Position numbers and translations under genes: made by a program. The notes under the pieces were generated by a model that ran no database searches, was not told the origin of the DNA, and saw only the letters and a program-made list of their open reading frames with translations. Of a DNA stretch of 64,000 nucleotides, positions 50,159 through 58,260 are shown piece by piece; within the stretch, counting starts at the first letter, position 1; each line of letters opens with the position of its first letter. Origin of the DNA: Blastococcus sp. TBT05-19 (GTDB lineage: Bacteria; Actinomycetota; Actinomycetes; Mycobacteriales; Geodermatophilaceae); the NCBI RefSeq assembly GCF_003319095.1, contig NZ_QOHI01000005.1, positions 62,001-126,000 of the forward strand, read 5' to 3'.

Positions 50159-51615
50159 GCGCCTCCGACGTAGCGGCCTGGACCGGACCGGTGCCCACGC
50201 TGCCCGAGCTGGGCGCGGTGCACTTCATCGGCATCGGCGGTGCCGGCATGAGCGGGATCGCCCGCATCCTGCTGGCCCGCGGGGTGCGGGTCTCCGGCAG
50301 CGACCGCCGGGACGGCCCGACGCTGCTCGCCCTGCGCGCTCTCGGCGCGCGGGTGGAGCTCGGGCACGAGGGCGGGCACGTCGGCGACGCCGACACCGTG
50401 GTGGTGTCCACGGCGATCCGCCCGGACAACCCCGAGCTGGTGGCCGCCCGCGAGCGGGGCCTGCGGGTGCTGCCCCGTGCGGTCGCCCTCGCCGCGGTGA
50501 TGGCCGGACGGCGGAGCATCGCCGTGGCCGGCACCCACGGCAAGACCTCGACCACCTCGATGCTCACCGTCGCGGTGCAGGCGTGCGGGGTCGACCCGTC
50601 CTTCGCCATCGGCGGCACGCTCAACGAGTCCGGCAGCAACGCGCACGCCGGCGAGGGCGACGTCTTCGTGGCCGAGGCCGACGAGAGCGACCGCTCCTTC
50701 CTGCTGCTCTCGCCCTTCTGCGCGATCGTCACCAACGTCGAGGCCGACCACCTGGACAACTACGGCGACCTCGCCGCCGTCGAGGCCGCCTTCGACCGCT
50801 TCCTGCAGACGGTCGACCCGGCCGGGTTCGTCGTCCTCTGCGCCGACGACCCCGGGGCGGCGCGGCTGCGCACCGTGCCGACGCCGGCCCGCGTGCGCAC
50901 CTACGGCACCGCCGAGGACGCCGACCTGCGGCTCACCGGCCTCGACGTCGCGGCCGAGGGCACCAGCTACACGGCGGTGCTCGAGGGCACGGAGCTGGGC
51001 CGGGTCCGCATCCAGGTGCCGGGGGAGCACATGGCGCGCAACAGCGCGGCCGCGCTGCTCACCGGCCTGGAGCTGGGCCTGCCGGCCGACGCGCTGATCG
51101 AGGGGCTCGGCCGCTTCGGCGGCGTCCACCGCCGGTTCGAGCTCAAGGGCGTCGCCGGCGGGGTGCGGGTCTACGACGACTACGCCCACCACCCGACCGA
51201 GGTCGCAGCCCAGCTCCGCGCGGCCCGCGCGGTCGCGGGGGAGGGGCGGCTGGTGGTCGCCTTCCAGCCGCACCTCTACAGCCGCACCCAGGAGTTCGCG
51301 CAGGCCTTCGGCGTCGCGCTCGGTCTGGCCGACGACGTCGTGGTGATGGACGTCTACGGCGCGCGCGAGGACCCGGTGCCCGGCGTGACCGGCGCGATGG
51401 TCGCCGACGCCGTCCCGCTGCCGGCCGACCGCGTGCTGTTCGAGCCGTCCTGGTCGGCCACCGGTCCGGCGCTGGCCGCGCGGGCGCGGCCGGGTGACCT
51501 GGTCATGACCATGGGCGCCGGCGACGTGTCGATGGTGGGCCCGGAGGTCCTCGACGCCCTGCACGCCGCGGAGGGCACGGCGGGGACGGACGACGGGGCG
51601 GACGCCGGACGGTGA
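50155..51615 (+). CDS. murC: UDP-N-acetylmuramate-L-alanine ligase
   Basis: 486 residues. First Mur ligase, adds L-Ala to UDP-MurNAc. Motifs: [38 protein letters not shown] (ATP loop with the MurC-type THGKT), [38 protein letters not shown] and [15 protein letters not shown] start overlapping murG; GTGA overlap with ftsQ. Confidence 0.96.
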   Translation: MSASDVAAWTGPVPTLPELGAVHFIGIGGAGMSGIARILLARGVRVSGSDRRDGPTLLALRALGARVELGHEGGHVGDADTVVVSTAIRPDNPELVAARERGLRVLPRAVALAAVMAGRRSIAVAGTHGKTSTTSMLTVAVQACGVDPSFAIGGTLNESGSNAHAGEGDVFVAEADESDRSFLLLSPFCAIVTNVEADHLDNYGDLAAVEAAFDRFLQTVDPAGFVVLCADDPGAARLRTVPTPARVRTYGTAEDADLRLTGLDVAAEGTSYTAVLEGTELGRVRIQVPGEHMARNSAAALLTGLELGLPADALIEGLGRFGGVHRRFELKGVAGGVRVYDDYAHHPTEVAAQLRAARAVAGEGRLVVAFQPHLYSRTQEFAQAFGVALGLADDVVVMDVYGAREDPVPGVTGAMVADAVPLPADRVLFEPSWSATGPALAARARPGDLVMTMGAGDVSMVGPEVLDALHAAEGTAGTDDGADAGR

Positions 51616-52406
51616 ACCGCGCCGGTCGCACCACCCGGGACCGCACGCGGGGCGGGCGCCGGCCTGCCGAGCGGCGCGGCGCCGGGGCCACCCCGCTGCC
51701 CAACCGCCGCGCGCTCGGCACCCGGCAGCGGCGCTCGCTCCAGGCCGCCACCCTGCTCACCGTCCTGGCCCTGATCGGCTGGCTGCTCTGGCTCGGGCCG
51801 GTGCTGGCGGTGCGCACCGTGCAGGTCGACGGTCTCGGCACGCTCAGCGCCGAGGAGGTCCGCGAGGTGGCGCGGGTGCCCGACGGCGTGCCGCTGCTGC
51901 GCGTCGACGTGGCCGCCGTGGAGGACCGCGTGGCGCAGCTGCCCCAGATCCGATCGGTGCAGGCGGCGCGGGGCTGGCCCGACCGCATCGTGATCACCGT
52001 CGCCGAGCGCGTCCCCGTGGCGGTGGTGGGGGAACCCGGCCGGCGGTCGCTCGTGGACGCCGACGGCGTCCTCTTCGACACCGTGACCGGGGACCCGCCG
52101 CGCGGCGTCGTCCCCCTCGAGGTGGCCGAGCCCGGTACCGACGACCCAGCCACCCAGGCCGGCATCGCGGCCATCCGCACGCTGCCCCGCGACCTGCGCG
52201 AGGACGTCGCCCAGGTGGCCGTGCCCGATGCGCGCGCGATCGAGCTGACGATGCGCGACGGCACGGTCGTCCGCTGGGGCGACGCCGAGGACTCCGCGAC
52301 CAAGGGCCGCGTGGTCGTGGCGCTGCTCGACCGGATCGGCGACGGCGAGCTGGACCCGGCCGCCGTCATCGACGTCAGCGCGCCCGACGCCGTCGTCCTC
52401 CGCTAG
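51612..52406 (+). CDS. ftsQ: Cell division protein FtsQ/DivIB
   Basis: 264 residues. Cytosolic Arg-rich tail (about 1-45), one membrane helix (about 50-72), then a POTRA domain (VRTVQVDGLGTLSAEEVREVA) and the FtsQ beta domain (IRSVQAARGWPDRIVITVAERVPVAVV, VDADGVLFD). Bridges early and late divisome proteins with FtsL/FtsB. Last of the unbroken overlap chain murG-murC-ftsQ. A small hairpin (CCTCCGC/GCGGAGG at 52397-52403 and 52416-52422) lies over its stop. Confidence 0.93.
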   Translation: MNRAGRTTRDRTRGGRRPAERRGAGATPLPNRRALGTRQRRSLQAATLLTVLALIGWLLWLGPVLAVRTVQVDGLGTLSAEEVREVARVPDGVPLLRVDVAAVEDRVAQLPQIRSVQAARGWPDRIVITVAERVPVAVVGEPGRRSLVDADGVLFDTVTGDPPRGVVPLEVAEPGTDDPATQAGIAAIRTLPRDLREDVAQVAVPDARAIELTMRDGTVVRWGDAEDSATKGRVVVALLDRIGDGELDPAAVIDVSAPDAVVLR

Positions 52407-52789
52407 CGGTCCGCGGCGGAGGGTGTCGCAGCGCCCGGTGGCACAGCGTCGCCGCGCGCCTCCGCAGCGGTCGTGACCAGCACGTCGACCGACACGCCCG
52501 TCCCCGCGACACGCCCGACACGCGATCTGTTCACGGATGTTTCTCGTCTCCCGCGTCCGCCGTCCCTGAACCCCGGCATGAGACGTTCGGGGGGCGAGTC
52601 GTCACGGTTCGTGAGGCAGATGTGACCACCGTGTCGCGAGCGCCTGGTGCGATCCGGGCCTACCGACACGCCGAGCCGGACGGGGTGCTTGTGACCGCTC
52701 CGTGACCCCACCTAGCTTTCTCCACGTCAACGAGTTGACATAACTGTAAGGCTGAACTTGAGGATGAGGGTCCAGTTGGGGAGCGCCGC
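52407..52789 (+). other. Regulatory gap between ftsQ and ftsZ
   Basis: 383 bp with no credible gene on either strand. It is clearly richer in A and T than the flanking coding DNA, especially in the last 100 bp, and so probably holds one or more ftsZ promoters. The palindrome and TTGACA described separately lie at 52726-52740. The leader from there to the ATG is about 45-50 nt. Confidence 0.6.
52726..52740. promoter_or_regulatory. Palindrome overlapping a TTGACA -35 element upstream of ftsZ
   Basis: GTCAAC-GA-GTTGAC at 52726-52739 is a perfect inverted repeat with 6-bp arms and 2-bp centre. Its right arm is part of TTGACA at 52735-52740, an exact -35 consensus. No convincing -10 stands 17 bp away; TAAGGC at 52747-52752 is the nearest candidate and would go with another -35. 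A dimeric regulator could bind here and control ftsZ. Confidence 0.6.
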
Positions 52790-54088
52790 ATGACACCTCC
52801 GCACAACTATCTAGCGGTCATCAAGGTCGTCGGCATCGGCGGCGGCGGGGTGAACGCGGTCAACCGCATGATCGAAGTCGGCCTCAAGGGGGTCGAGTTC
52901 ATCGCGATCAACACCGACGCCCAGGCGCTGCTCATGAGCGACGCCGACGTGAAGCTCGACGTCGGCCGCGAGCTGACCCGGGGCCTCGGTGCGGGCGCGC
53001 AGCCCGACGTGGGGCGCCAGGCCGCCGAGGACCACCGCGAGGAGATCGAGGAGGTCCTCAAGGGGGCCGACATGGTCTTCGTGACCGCGGGCGAGGGTGG
53101 TGGCACCGGTACCGGTGGCGCCCCCGTCGTGGCCTCGATCGCTCGCAAGCTGGGAGCGCTGACCATCGGCGTCGTCACCCGCCCGTTCGCCTTCGAGGGC
53201 AAGCGGCGCGCGGTGCAGGCCGAGTCGGGCATCGACGAGCTGCGCAACGAGTGCGACACGCTGATCGTGATCCCGAACGACCGGCTGCTGCAGCTGGGCG
53301 ACCGGAACGTGAGCGTCATGGACGCCTTCCGCACCGCCGACCAGGTGCTGCTGTCCGGCGTCCAGGGCATCACCGACCTGATCACCACGCCGGGTCTGAT
53401 CAACCTGGACTTCGCCGACGTCAAGTCGGTCATGTCCGGTGCGGGCTCGGCCCTGATGGGCATCGGCAGCGCGCGCGGTGACAACCGTGCGCTGCTGGCC
53501 GCCGAGCAGGCCATCGCGAGCCCGCTGCTGGAGGCCTCGATGGAGGGCGCCCACGGCGTCCTGCTGTCGATCTCCGGTGGGTCGGACCTCGGTCTGTTCG
53601 AGATCAACGAGGCCGCCTCGCTGGTGTCGGACGCCGCGCACCCGGACGCCAACATCATCTTCGGCGCCGTCATCGACGACGCCCTGGGTGACGAGGTGCG
53701 GGTGACGGTCATCGCCGCCGGCTTCGACGGCGGGCGGCCGAACACCCGCAAGGACGGCGCGACGAGCACCGCGCCGTCGTCGGGGGCGGCCTCGCCGTTC
53801 GCGACGCACCGCCGTTCGGTCGCGGCTCCGCCGGTGGCGACCACGCCGCCGCCGGCACCCGTGCCCGCCGCGGCTCCGCAGGCGACCCAGTCGTCGGTCC
53901 CGCCGGCGGGGGAGCGGCTCGCGCCGGCCCCCACCAGCGGGTCGGGCACGCCGGGGCGTCCCGGTGGTGGTGGCATCACCGTGCCGCCGCTCCCGCCGAT
54001 CCCGGGTCCGGCCGCCAACGGCCGCCGCCCGCTGTCGAACGAGGACTTCGAGGAAGAGCTGGACATCCCGGAGTTCCTCAAAGGCTGA
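52790..54088 (+). CDS. ftsZ: Cell division GTPase FtsZ
   Basis: 432 residues. Tubulin homologue that forms the Z ring. [18 protein letters not shown] near the N-terminus, the GTP signature [11 protein letters not shown] at about 102-112, [10 protein letters not shown], and NDRLLQL, followed by the T7 loop region [14 protein letters not shown] Pro/Ala-rich linker spans about 325-415, and the conserved C-terminal peptide for partner binding is DIPEFLKG-like. ATG 52790. Expressed from its own upstream region rather than only from ftsQ. Confidence 0.98.
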   Translation: MTPPHNYLAVIKVVGIGGGGVNAVNRMIEVGLKGVEFIAINTDAQALLMSDADVKLDVGRELTRGLGAGAQPDVGRQAAEDHREEIEEVLKGADMVFVTAGEGGGTGTGGAPVVASIARKLGALTIGVVTRPFAFEGKRRAVQAESGIDELRNECDTLIVIPNDRLLQLGDRNVSVMDAFRTADQVLLSGVQGITDLITTPGLINLDFADVKSVMSGAGSALMGIGSARGDNRALLAAEQAIASPLLEASMEGAHGVLLSISGGSDLGLFEINEAASLVSDAAHPDANIIFGAVIDDALGDEVRVTVIAAGFDGGRPNTRKDGATSTAPSSGAASPFATHRRSVAAPPVATTPPPAPVPAAAPQATQSSVPPAGERLAPAPTSGSGTPGRPGGGGITVPPLPPIPGPAANGRRPLSNEDFEEELDIPEFLKG

Positions 54089-54115
54089 GCGCGTCACCTC
54101 GTAGGCTTCGCCTAC

Positions 54116-54856
54116 ATGAGCACCGACACGGCCGCCTCGTCGGCGGTGCGACCCCGCAGGGTCGTCACCGACCGGCGGGGCGGCCGCTCTCGTTCCCCGT
54201 ACGACTCCTTCAACCTGGGCGACCACGTCGGCGACGACCCGGCCGACGTGGCGGCGAACCGGGCCCGCGTGGCCCGGGAGCTGGGCGTGGGGGAGGACCG
54301 GCTGGTCTGGATGTCCCAGGTGCACGGCACCGGCGTCGCGATCGTGGACGGCCCGCAGGACGGTCCGCTGCCCGACACCGACGCGCTGGTCACCGCCACC
54401 CCGGGCCTGGTGCTCGGCGTGCTGGCCGCCGACTGCGTGCCGGTGCTGCTGGCCGACCACGACACCGGCGTCGTCGCTGCCGTGCACGCCGGCCGCGAGG
54501 GCGTGCGGAAGGGCGTCGTCCCGGCGACGCTGTCGGCGATGGCCAGCCTCGGCGCGAAGGCGCGGCACGTGACCGCGCTCCTGGGTCCCGCGGTCTGCGG
54601 CGAGTGCTACGAGGTGCCCGAGGAGATGCAGACCGACGTCGCCCGCGTCGCCCCCGCCGCGGCGGTGCGCACCCGGGCCGGCACGCCGGGCCTGGACCTG
54701 CGCGCCGGGATCGCCGAGATCCTCCGCAGGGCCGGCATCCCCGAGGTCGTCCAGGACCCGCGCTGCACCGCCGAGGACCCCACCCTCTACTCGCACCGCC
54801 GCGAGGGCGTCACCGGCCGCCAGGCCGGGCTCGTCTGGCTGGACGCGCGGCCCTAG
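54116..54856 (+). CDS. pgeF: Peptidoglycan editing factor PgeF (multicopper polyphenol oxidase / laccase domain)
   Basis: 246 residues. YfiH fold: SFNLGDHVGDDPADVAANR, WMSQVHGTGVA, DALVTATPGLVLGVLAADCVPVLL (Cys ligand), AAVHAGREGVRKGVV (His ligand), LLGPAVCGECYEVPEEM, and DPRCTAEDPTLYSHRREG. Family members remove mis-incorporated residues from muropeptide precursors or act as purine nucleoside phosphorylases. ATG 54116 follows a TAGGCT box (54102-54107) that lies inside a perfect hairpin GTAGGC-TTC-GCCTAC (54101-54115) ending right at the start codon. Confidence 0.9.
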   Translation: MSTDTAASSAVRPRRVVTDRRGGRSRSPYDSFNLGDHVGDDPADVAANRARVARELGVGEDRLVWMSQVHGTGVAIVDGPQDGPLPDTDALVTATPGLVLGVLAADCVPVLLADHDTGVVAAVHAGREGVRKGVVPATLSAMASLGAKARHVTALLGPAVCGECYEVPEEMQTDVARVAPAAAVRTRAGTPGLDLRAGIAEILRRAGIPEVVQDPRCTAEDPTLYSHRREGVTGRQAGLVWLDARP

Positions 54857-54877
54857 GCCCTTGGCAGGATGGCCGCC

Positions 54878-55672
54878 ATGACCCTCGCGGAGAACCTGCG
54901 CGCGGTCCGTGCCCGGATCGACGCCGCCGCGCGGGCGGCCGGTCGTGATCCGGCCGGGGTCGCGCTGCTCGCGGTGAGCAAGACCTGGCCCGCCGACGAC
55001 GTCCGCGCCCTCGCCGCCGCGGGCCAGCACGACTTCGGCGAGAACCGCGTGCAGGAACTCCTGGGCAAGGCGCGGGACCTGTCCGGCGTCGACCTGCGGT
55101 GGCACTTCGTCGGACAGCTGCAGCGCAACAAGGCGGCGGCGGTGGCCCGGACCGGTGCGGTCGTCCACTCGGTCGACCGCGAGGCGCTGGCCGCGACCCT
55201 GGACCGGGCCGGCCAGGAGCTGGACGGTCCCGTCGAGGTGTTCGTCCAGGTCGACCTGGGCGGCCCCGAGGGGGAGGCCGCGGCGCGCGGCGGCGCCGCG
55301 CCCGACGACGTCCCGGCCCTCTGCGACGCGGTGGCCGGGCTGCCGGGCCTGCGGCTGCGCGGGCTGATGGCGGTGGCTCCCCGCGAGGGCGACCCGGCCG
55401 CCGCCTTCGACCGGCTGGCAGCGCTCGCGGCGCGGGTCCGCGACGACCACCCGCAGGCCGGCGAGCTGTCGGCCGGCATGAGCGGGGACCTCGAGGCGGC
55501 GGTCGCGGCCGGCGCCACGCTCGTGCGTGTCGGTACCGCGTTGTTCGGCGCGCGCGCCCTACCCTGCGGTGAGTTCGAGGAACACCAGCCACGCGAGTCA
55601 CAGCAGTCACACGGGCCGCAGGCGACCCGAACGCCTGGGAACGATGTGACGACCGTGCAGACGCGACGCTGA
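54878..55672 (+). CDS. yggS: PLP homeostasis protein YggS/YlmE
   Basis: 264 residues from ATG 54878 (ATG 54869 would add three). PLP-binding TIM barrel without known enzyme activity, keeps cellular PLP levels. PLP lysine K35 in LLAVSKTWP, then [43 protein letters not shown], and [29 protein letters not shown]. The C-terminal 35 residues (Gln/Ser/His-rich) extend beyond the fold. Normal neighbour of ftsZ and sepF in Gram-positives. Confidence 0.93.
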   Translation: MTLAENLRAVRARIDAAARAAGRDPAGVALLAVSKTWPADDVRALAAAGQHDFGENRVQELLGKARDLSGVDLRWHFVGQLQRNKAAAVARTGAVVHSVDREALAATLDRAGQELDGPVEVFVQVDLGGPEGEAAARGGAAPDDVPALCDAVAGLPGLRLRGLMAVAPREGDPAAAFDRLAALAARVRDDHPQAGELSAGMSGDLEAAVAAGATLVRVGTALFGARALPCGEFEEHQPRESQQSHGPQATRTPGNDVTTVQTRR

Positions 55673-55697
55673 GGACACCAGCAGAGGGGGAGGTCCG

Positions 55698-56426
55698 ATG
55701 GCTGGAGCCATGCGGAGGATGGGGATCTACCTGGGGCTCGTCGAGGACGACGACACCCGGGCCTACGGCCGGTACGACGCCCGGTCCGCGGACGATCTCG
55801 ACCACGGCCGGTACGGCCGGTACGGCGAGGACCGCTACGACGACGACTACGCCGACCCGGCGTACGCCGACGACTACGCCCGCGCCGGGTACGACGAGGA
55901 GCCGGCCCTGGCCGAGACCCCCGTCCGCGACCCCGAGCCGATCGGGGTGCGCCGGGTCGCGCCCCGCACGCTGGGCCTGGCCCCGACGGCCTCCGGTTCG
56001 TCGGCCGCCCGCCTGGGTGGTGCCTCGCACGGCTCCGCCCCGGTGCACAGCTCCGGTCCGGTGAGCGCCGCCGCGGCCCTCGTCCGCGAGCCCGTCGTGG
56101 CCCCGGAGCCGGAGCCGGCCCCCGCGCCCACGCCCGCGGCCGCGAAGTCCTACCGGATCACCACGCTGCACCCGCGCACGTACAACGAGGCGCGCACCAT
56201 CGGCGAGCGCTTCCGCGACGGCATGCCGGTCATCATGAACCTCACGGAGATGGACGACGCCGACGCGAAGCGGCTCGTCGACTTCGCCGCGGGTCTGAGC
56301 TTCGGCCTGCGCGGTAGTATCGAGCGCGTCACGGCGAAGGTGTTCCTGCTCAGCCCGCAGGACGTCGCCGTCACCCCTGAGGACAAGGCCAAGATCCGCG
56401 AAGGCGGGTTCGGCGACAAGTCCTGA
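55698..56426 (+). CDS. sepF: Cell division protein SepF
   Basis: 242 residues. N-terminal amphipathic membrane-binding helix ([16 protein letters not shown]), a long acidic Tyr/Asp/Arg-rich linker (about 20-75, repeats of GRY and DDYA), then the SepF core from about 148: [66 protein letters not shown]. Anchors FtsZ to the membrane in actinobacteria that lack FtsA. GAGGGGGAGG lies before the ATG. Confidence 0.95.
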   Translation: MAGAMRRMGIYLGLVEDDDTRAYGRYDARSADDLDHGRYGRYGEDRYDDDYADPAYADDYARAGYDEEPALAETPVRDPEPIGVRRVAPRTLGLAPTASGSSAARLGGASHGSAPVHSSGPVSAAAALVREPVVAPEPEPAPAPTPAAAKSYRITTLHPRTYNEARTIGERFRDGMPVIMNLTEMDDADAKRLVDFAAGLSFGLRGSIERVTAKVFLLSPQDVAVTPEDKAKIREGGFGDKS

Positions 56427-56489
56427 CCGGTGGCGGAGCGGTGACACCGCTGGAGGCGGCACCGGAGGTGCCCTGAACGAACGAGGACT

Positions 56490-56786
56490 GTGGCTCTCTT
56501 CTGGTCGATCGTCTCATCGGTGCTGCTCGTCTTCCTCGTGCTGCTCTTCGCGCGGTTCGTCGTGGACTGGGTGATGGTGCTCGCGCGCAGCTGGCGTCCG
56601 TCCGGCCTGGTCGCGGCCGGGCTCGAGGTCGTCTACTCCACCACCGACCCGCCGCTCAAGGCGTTGCGCAAGGTCATCCCGCCGCTGAACCTGGGGTCCA
56701 TCCGACTGGACCTCGGGTTTATGGTGCTGCTGATCGCCGTGGTGATCCTCCGGAGCATCACGCTCGGGCTGGCGAACACCGCGTGA
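56490..56786 (+). CDS. yggT: YggT family membrane protein
   Basis: 98 residues from GTG 56490. Two membrane helices (about 4-26 and 72-92) joined by the conserved loop VYSTTDPPLKALRKVIPPLNLGSIRLDLGF. It sits between sepF and wag31 in nearly all actinobacterial dcw clusters. The family is linked to osmotic stress and envelope functions, but its biochemical role is unknown. Confidence 0.9.
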   Translation: MALFWSIVSSVLLVFLVLLFARFVVDWVMVLARSWRPSGLVAAGLEVVYSTTDPPLKALRKVIPPLNLGSIRLDLGFMVLLIAVVILRSITLGLANTA

Positions 56787-56882
56787 CCGCTCCGTACTTC
56801 CGGGGTAGGGACGCGGGGCGATTCCAGTCCCGCTCGTCAGAGAACGTCCCTGTGCCCGCCGTCCGACCTGAGGTGACCTGAG

Positions 56883-57614
56883 ATGCCACTCACGCCTGCC
56901 GACGTGCACAACGTCGTCTTCAAGAAGCCGCCCATCGGCAAGCGGGGCTACGACGAGGACGAGGTGGACGCCTTCCTCGACGTCGTCGAGGCCGAACTGG
57001 CCCGCTTGATCGAGGAGAACAACGAGCTGCGCGCCGGGGCCGGCCGCGGCGCCGCTCCGCGCGCCGAGGAGCGGCCGGAGCCCCCGGCTCCCGCGCCCGC
57101 CCCGGTCGTCGCCGCACCGCCGGTGCAGCAGACCCGCGAGGACGACAGCGCCCGCGCCTCCCGCATGCTGGCCCTGGCCACCGAGACGGCCGACCGGTAC
57201 GTCAACGAGGCCAAGACGCAGGCCGAGCAGATGCTCGGCAGCGCCAAGACCAACAGCGAGCGGCTCATGACCGAGGCGCGCGCCAAGAGCGAGCAGATGG
57301 TCACCGAGGCCAAGCACCGCGCGGACTCGATGATCGGCGACGCCCGCACCCGCTCCGAGACCATGGAGCGCGAGGCGCGCGCGAAGGCCGCCGCCCTGGA
57401 GCAGGACGCGGAGCGCCGGCACGTCGAGGCCATGGGCTCCCTCGAGGAGAAGCGCTCGAGCCTGGAGCGCAAGATCGAGGAGCTCCGCACCATGGAGCGC
57501 GAGTACCGCACGCGTCTGCGGTCCTTCCTCGAGTCGCACCTGCGCGACCTGGACAGCCGCAGCTCGGCGGAGCCCGCCACGGTGGGCCGGCAGAACCAGC
57601 ACGCCCCCGCCTGA
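56883..57614 (+). CDS. wag31: Polar growth protein DivIVA/Wag31
   Basis: 243 residues. N-terminal DivIVA lipid-binding domain: PLTPADVHNVVFKKPPIGKRGYDEDEVDAFLDVVEAEL, then coiled coil LARLIEENNELRAG, a Pro/Ala/Glu linker (about 55-85), and a second long coiled coil (about 90-225) rich in Glu, Ala and Arg. It marks cell poles and directs lateral wall growth and the placement of MurG/MraY-containing complexes. AGGTGA lies upstream of ATG 56883. Last gene of the cluster, followed by a strong terminator. Confidence 0.95.
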   Translation: MPLTPADVHNVVFKKPPIGKRGYDEDEVDAFLDVVEAELARLIEENNELRAGAGRGAAPRAEERPEPPAPAPAPVVAAPPVQQTREDDSARASRMLALATETADRYVNEAKTQAEQMLGSAKTNSERLMTEARAKSEQMVTEAKHRADSMIGDARTRSETMEREARAKAAALEQDAERRHVEAMGSLEEKRSSLERKIEELRTMEREYRTRLRSFLESHLRDLDSRSSAEPATVGRQNQHAPA

Positions 57615-57624
57615 CACCGCACGC

Positions 57625-57666
57625 ACGAGAGGGCCCCCGGACGAACTCTTCCGGGGGCCCTCTCGT
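57625..57666. terminator. Strong terminator at the end of the dcw cluster
   Basis: ACGAGAGGGCCCCCGG (57625-57640) and CCGGGGGCCCTCTCGT (57651-57666) form a perfect 16-bp stem with a 10-nt loop, 11 bp after the wag31 stop. It is the most stable simple hairpin in the window and marks the end of the cluster. Confidence 0.9.
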
Positions 57667-57720
57667 CGTTCCGGGCGGTCGAACAGGCGGTCCTGCCCGG
57701 TGCGCCCCTAAGGTGGCGGC

Positions 57721-58242
57721 GTGATCCTGGCTGCCGGAGTCCTCGTGCTGGTGGGCCTCGCGCTGTTCGTGGCCGGGCTGTCGACCGGCGCGAACGCGCT
57801 GTTCTGGGGATGCGTCGCGGCCTGCGTCATCGCCGCTGGGCTCCTCGTCGTGGCCTGGCGGAACATCGCGGCGCGGGCGAAGGCGCAGAAGGCGGCGGCC
57901 CAGCCGGCCCAGGTGCCGGTCGCCGCGGGCAGCGCCCCGAGCACGCCGGAGCCGGCCGCACCCGTGGCGGTGGAGCCCGAGCCGCCGCTCCCGGTCGTGG
58001 ACCCGCCGGTCGAGGAGGTCGAGGTCACCGACCTGCTGATGATCGTGGACCTGAAGGACGAGGTGCTCGTGGTCGACGAGCACCCGCGCTACCACGTGGC
58101 CGGCTGCTCCTGGGTCGGCTCGCGGGCCACCATCCCGCTGCCGCTGGACGAGGCGCGCACCGACGGCTTCACGCCATGCGCCGCGTGCCGGCCCGACCGG
58201 ACGATCGCCGGCCGGGCCCGCGCGAGCCGCAACGGGCGCTGA
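57721..58242 (+). CDS. Membrane protein with C-terminal His/Cys metal-binding-like motif, unknown function
   Basis: 173 residues from GTG 57721, with TAAGGT at 57709-57714 and a likely leaderless mRNA. Two membrane helices (about 3-22 and 27-46), a Pro/Ala/Glu-rich linker, then YHVAGCSWVG followed by [16 protein letters not shown] at the C-terminus. The spacing His-x3-Cys ... Gly-Phe-x-Pro-Cys-x2-Cys resembles the small Cys-rich module in secreted nucleases and Ada-type domains and probably binds zinc. Located between wag31 and ileS in this lineage. Confidence 0.75.
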   Translation: MILAAGVLVLVGLALFVAGLSTGANALFWGCVAACVIAAGLLVVAWRNIAARAKAQKAAAQPAQVPVAAGSAPSTPEPAAPVAVEPEPPLPVVDPPVEEVEVTDLLMIVDLKDEVLVVDEHPRYHVAGCSWVGSRATIPLPLDEARTDGFTPCAACRPDRTIAGRARASRNGR

Positions 58243-58260
58243 CGCCAGGGGCCTCCGGCC

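Noticed and set aside
52403-52711. A 102-codon minus-strand frame in the ftsQ-ftsZ gap
   Set aside because: No ribosome site, no recognisable family, and it overlaps the ftsQ stop region and the AT-richer promoter DNA.
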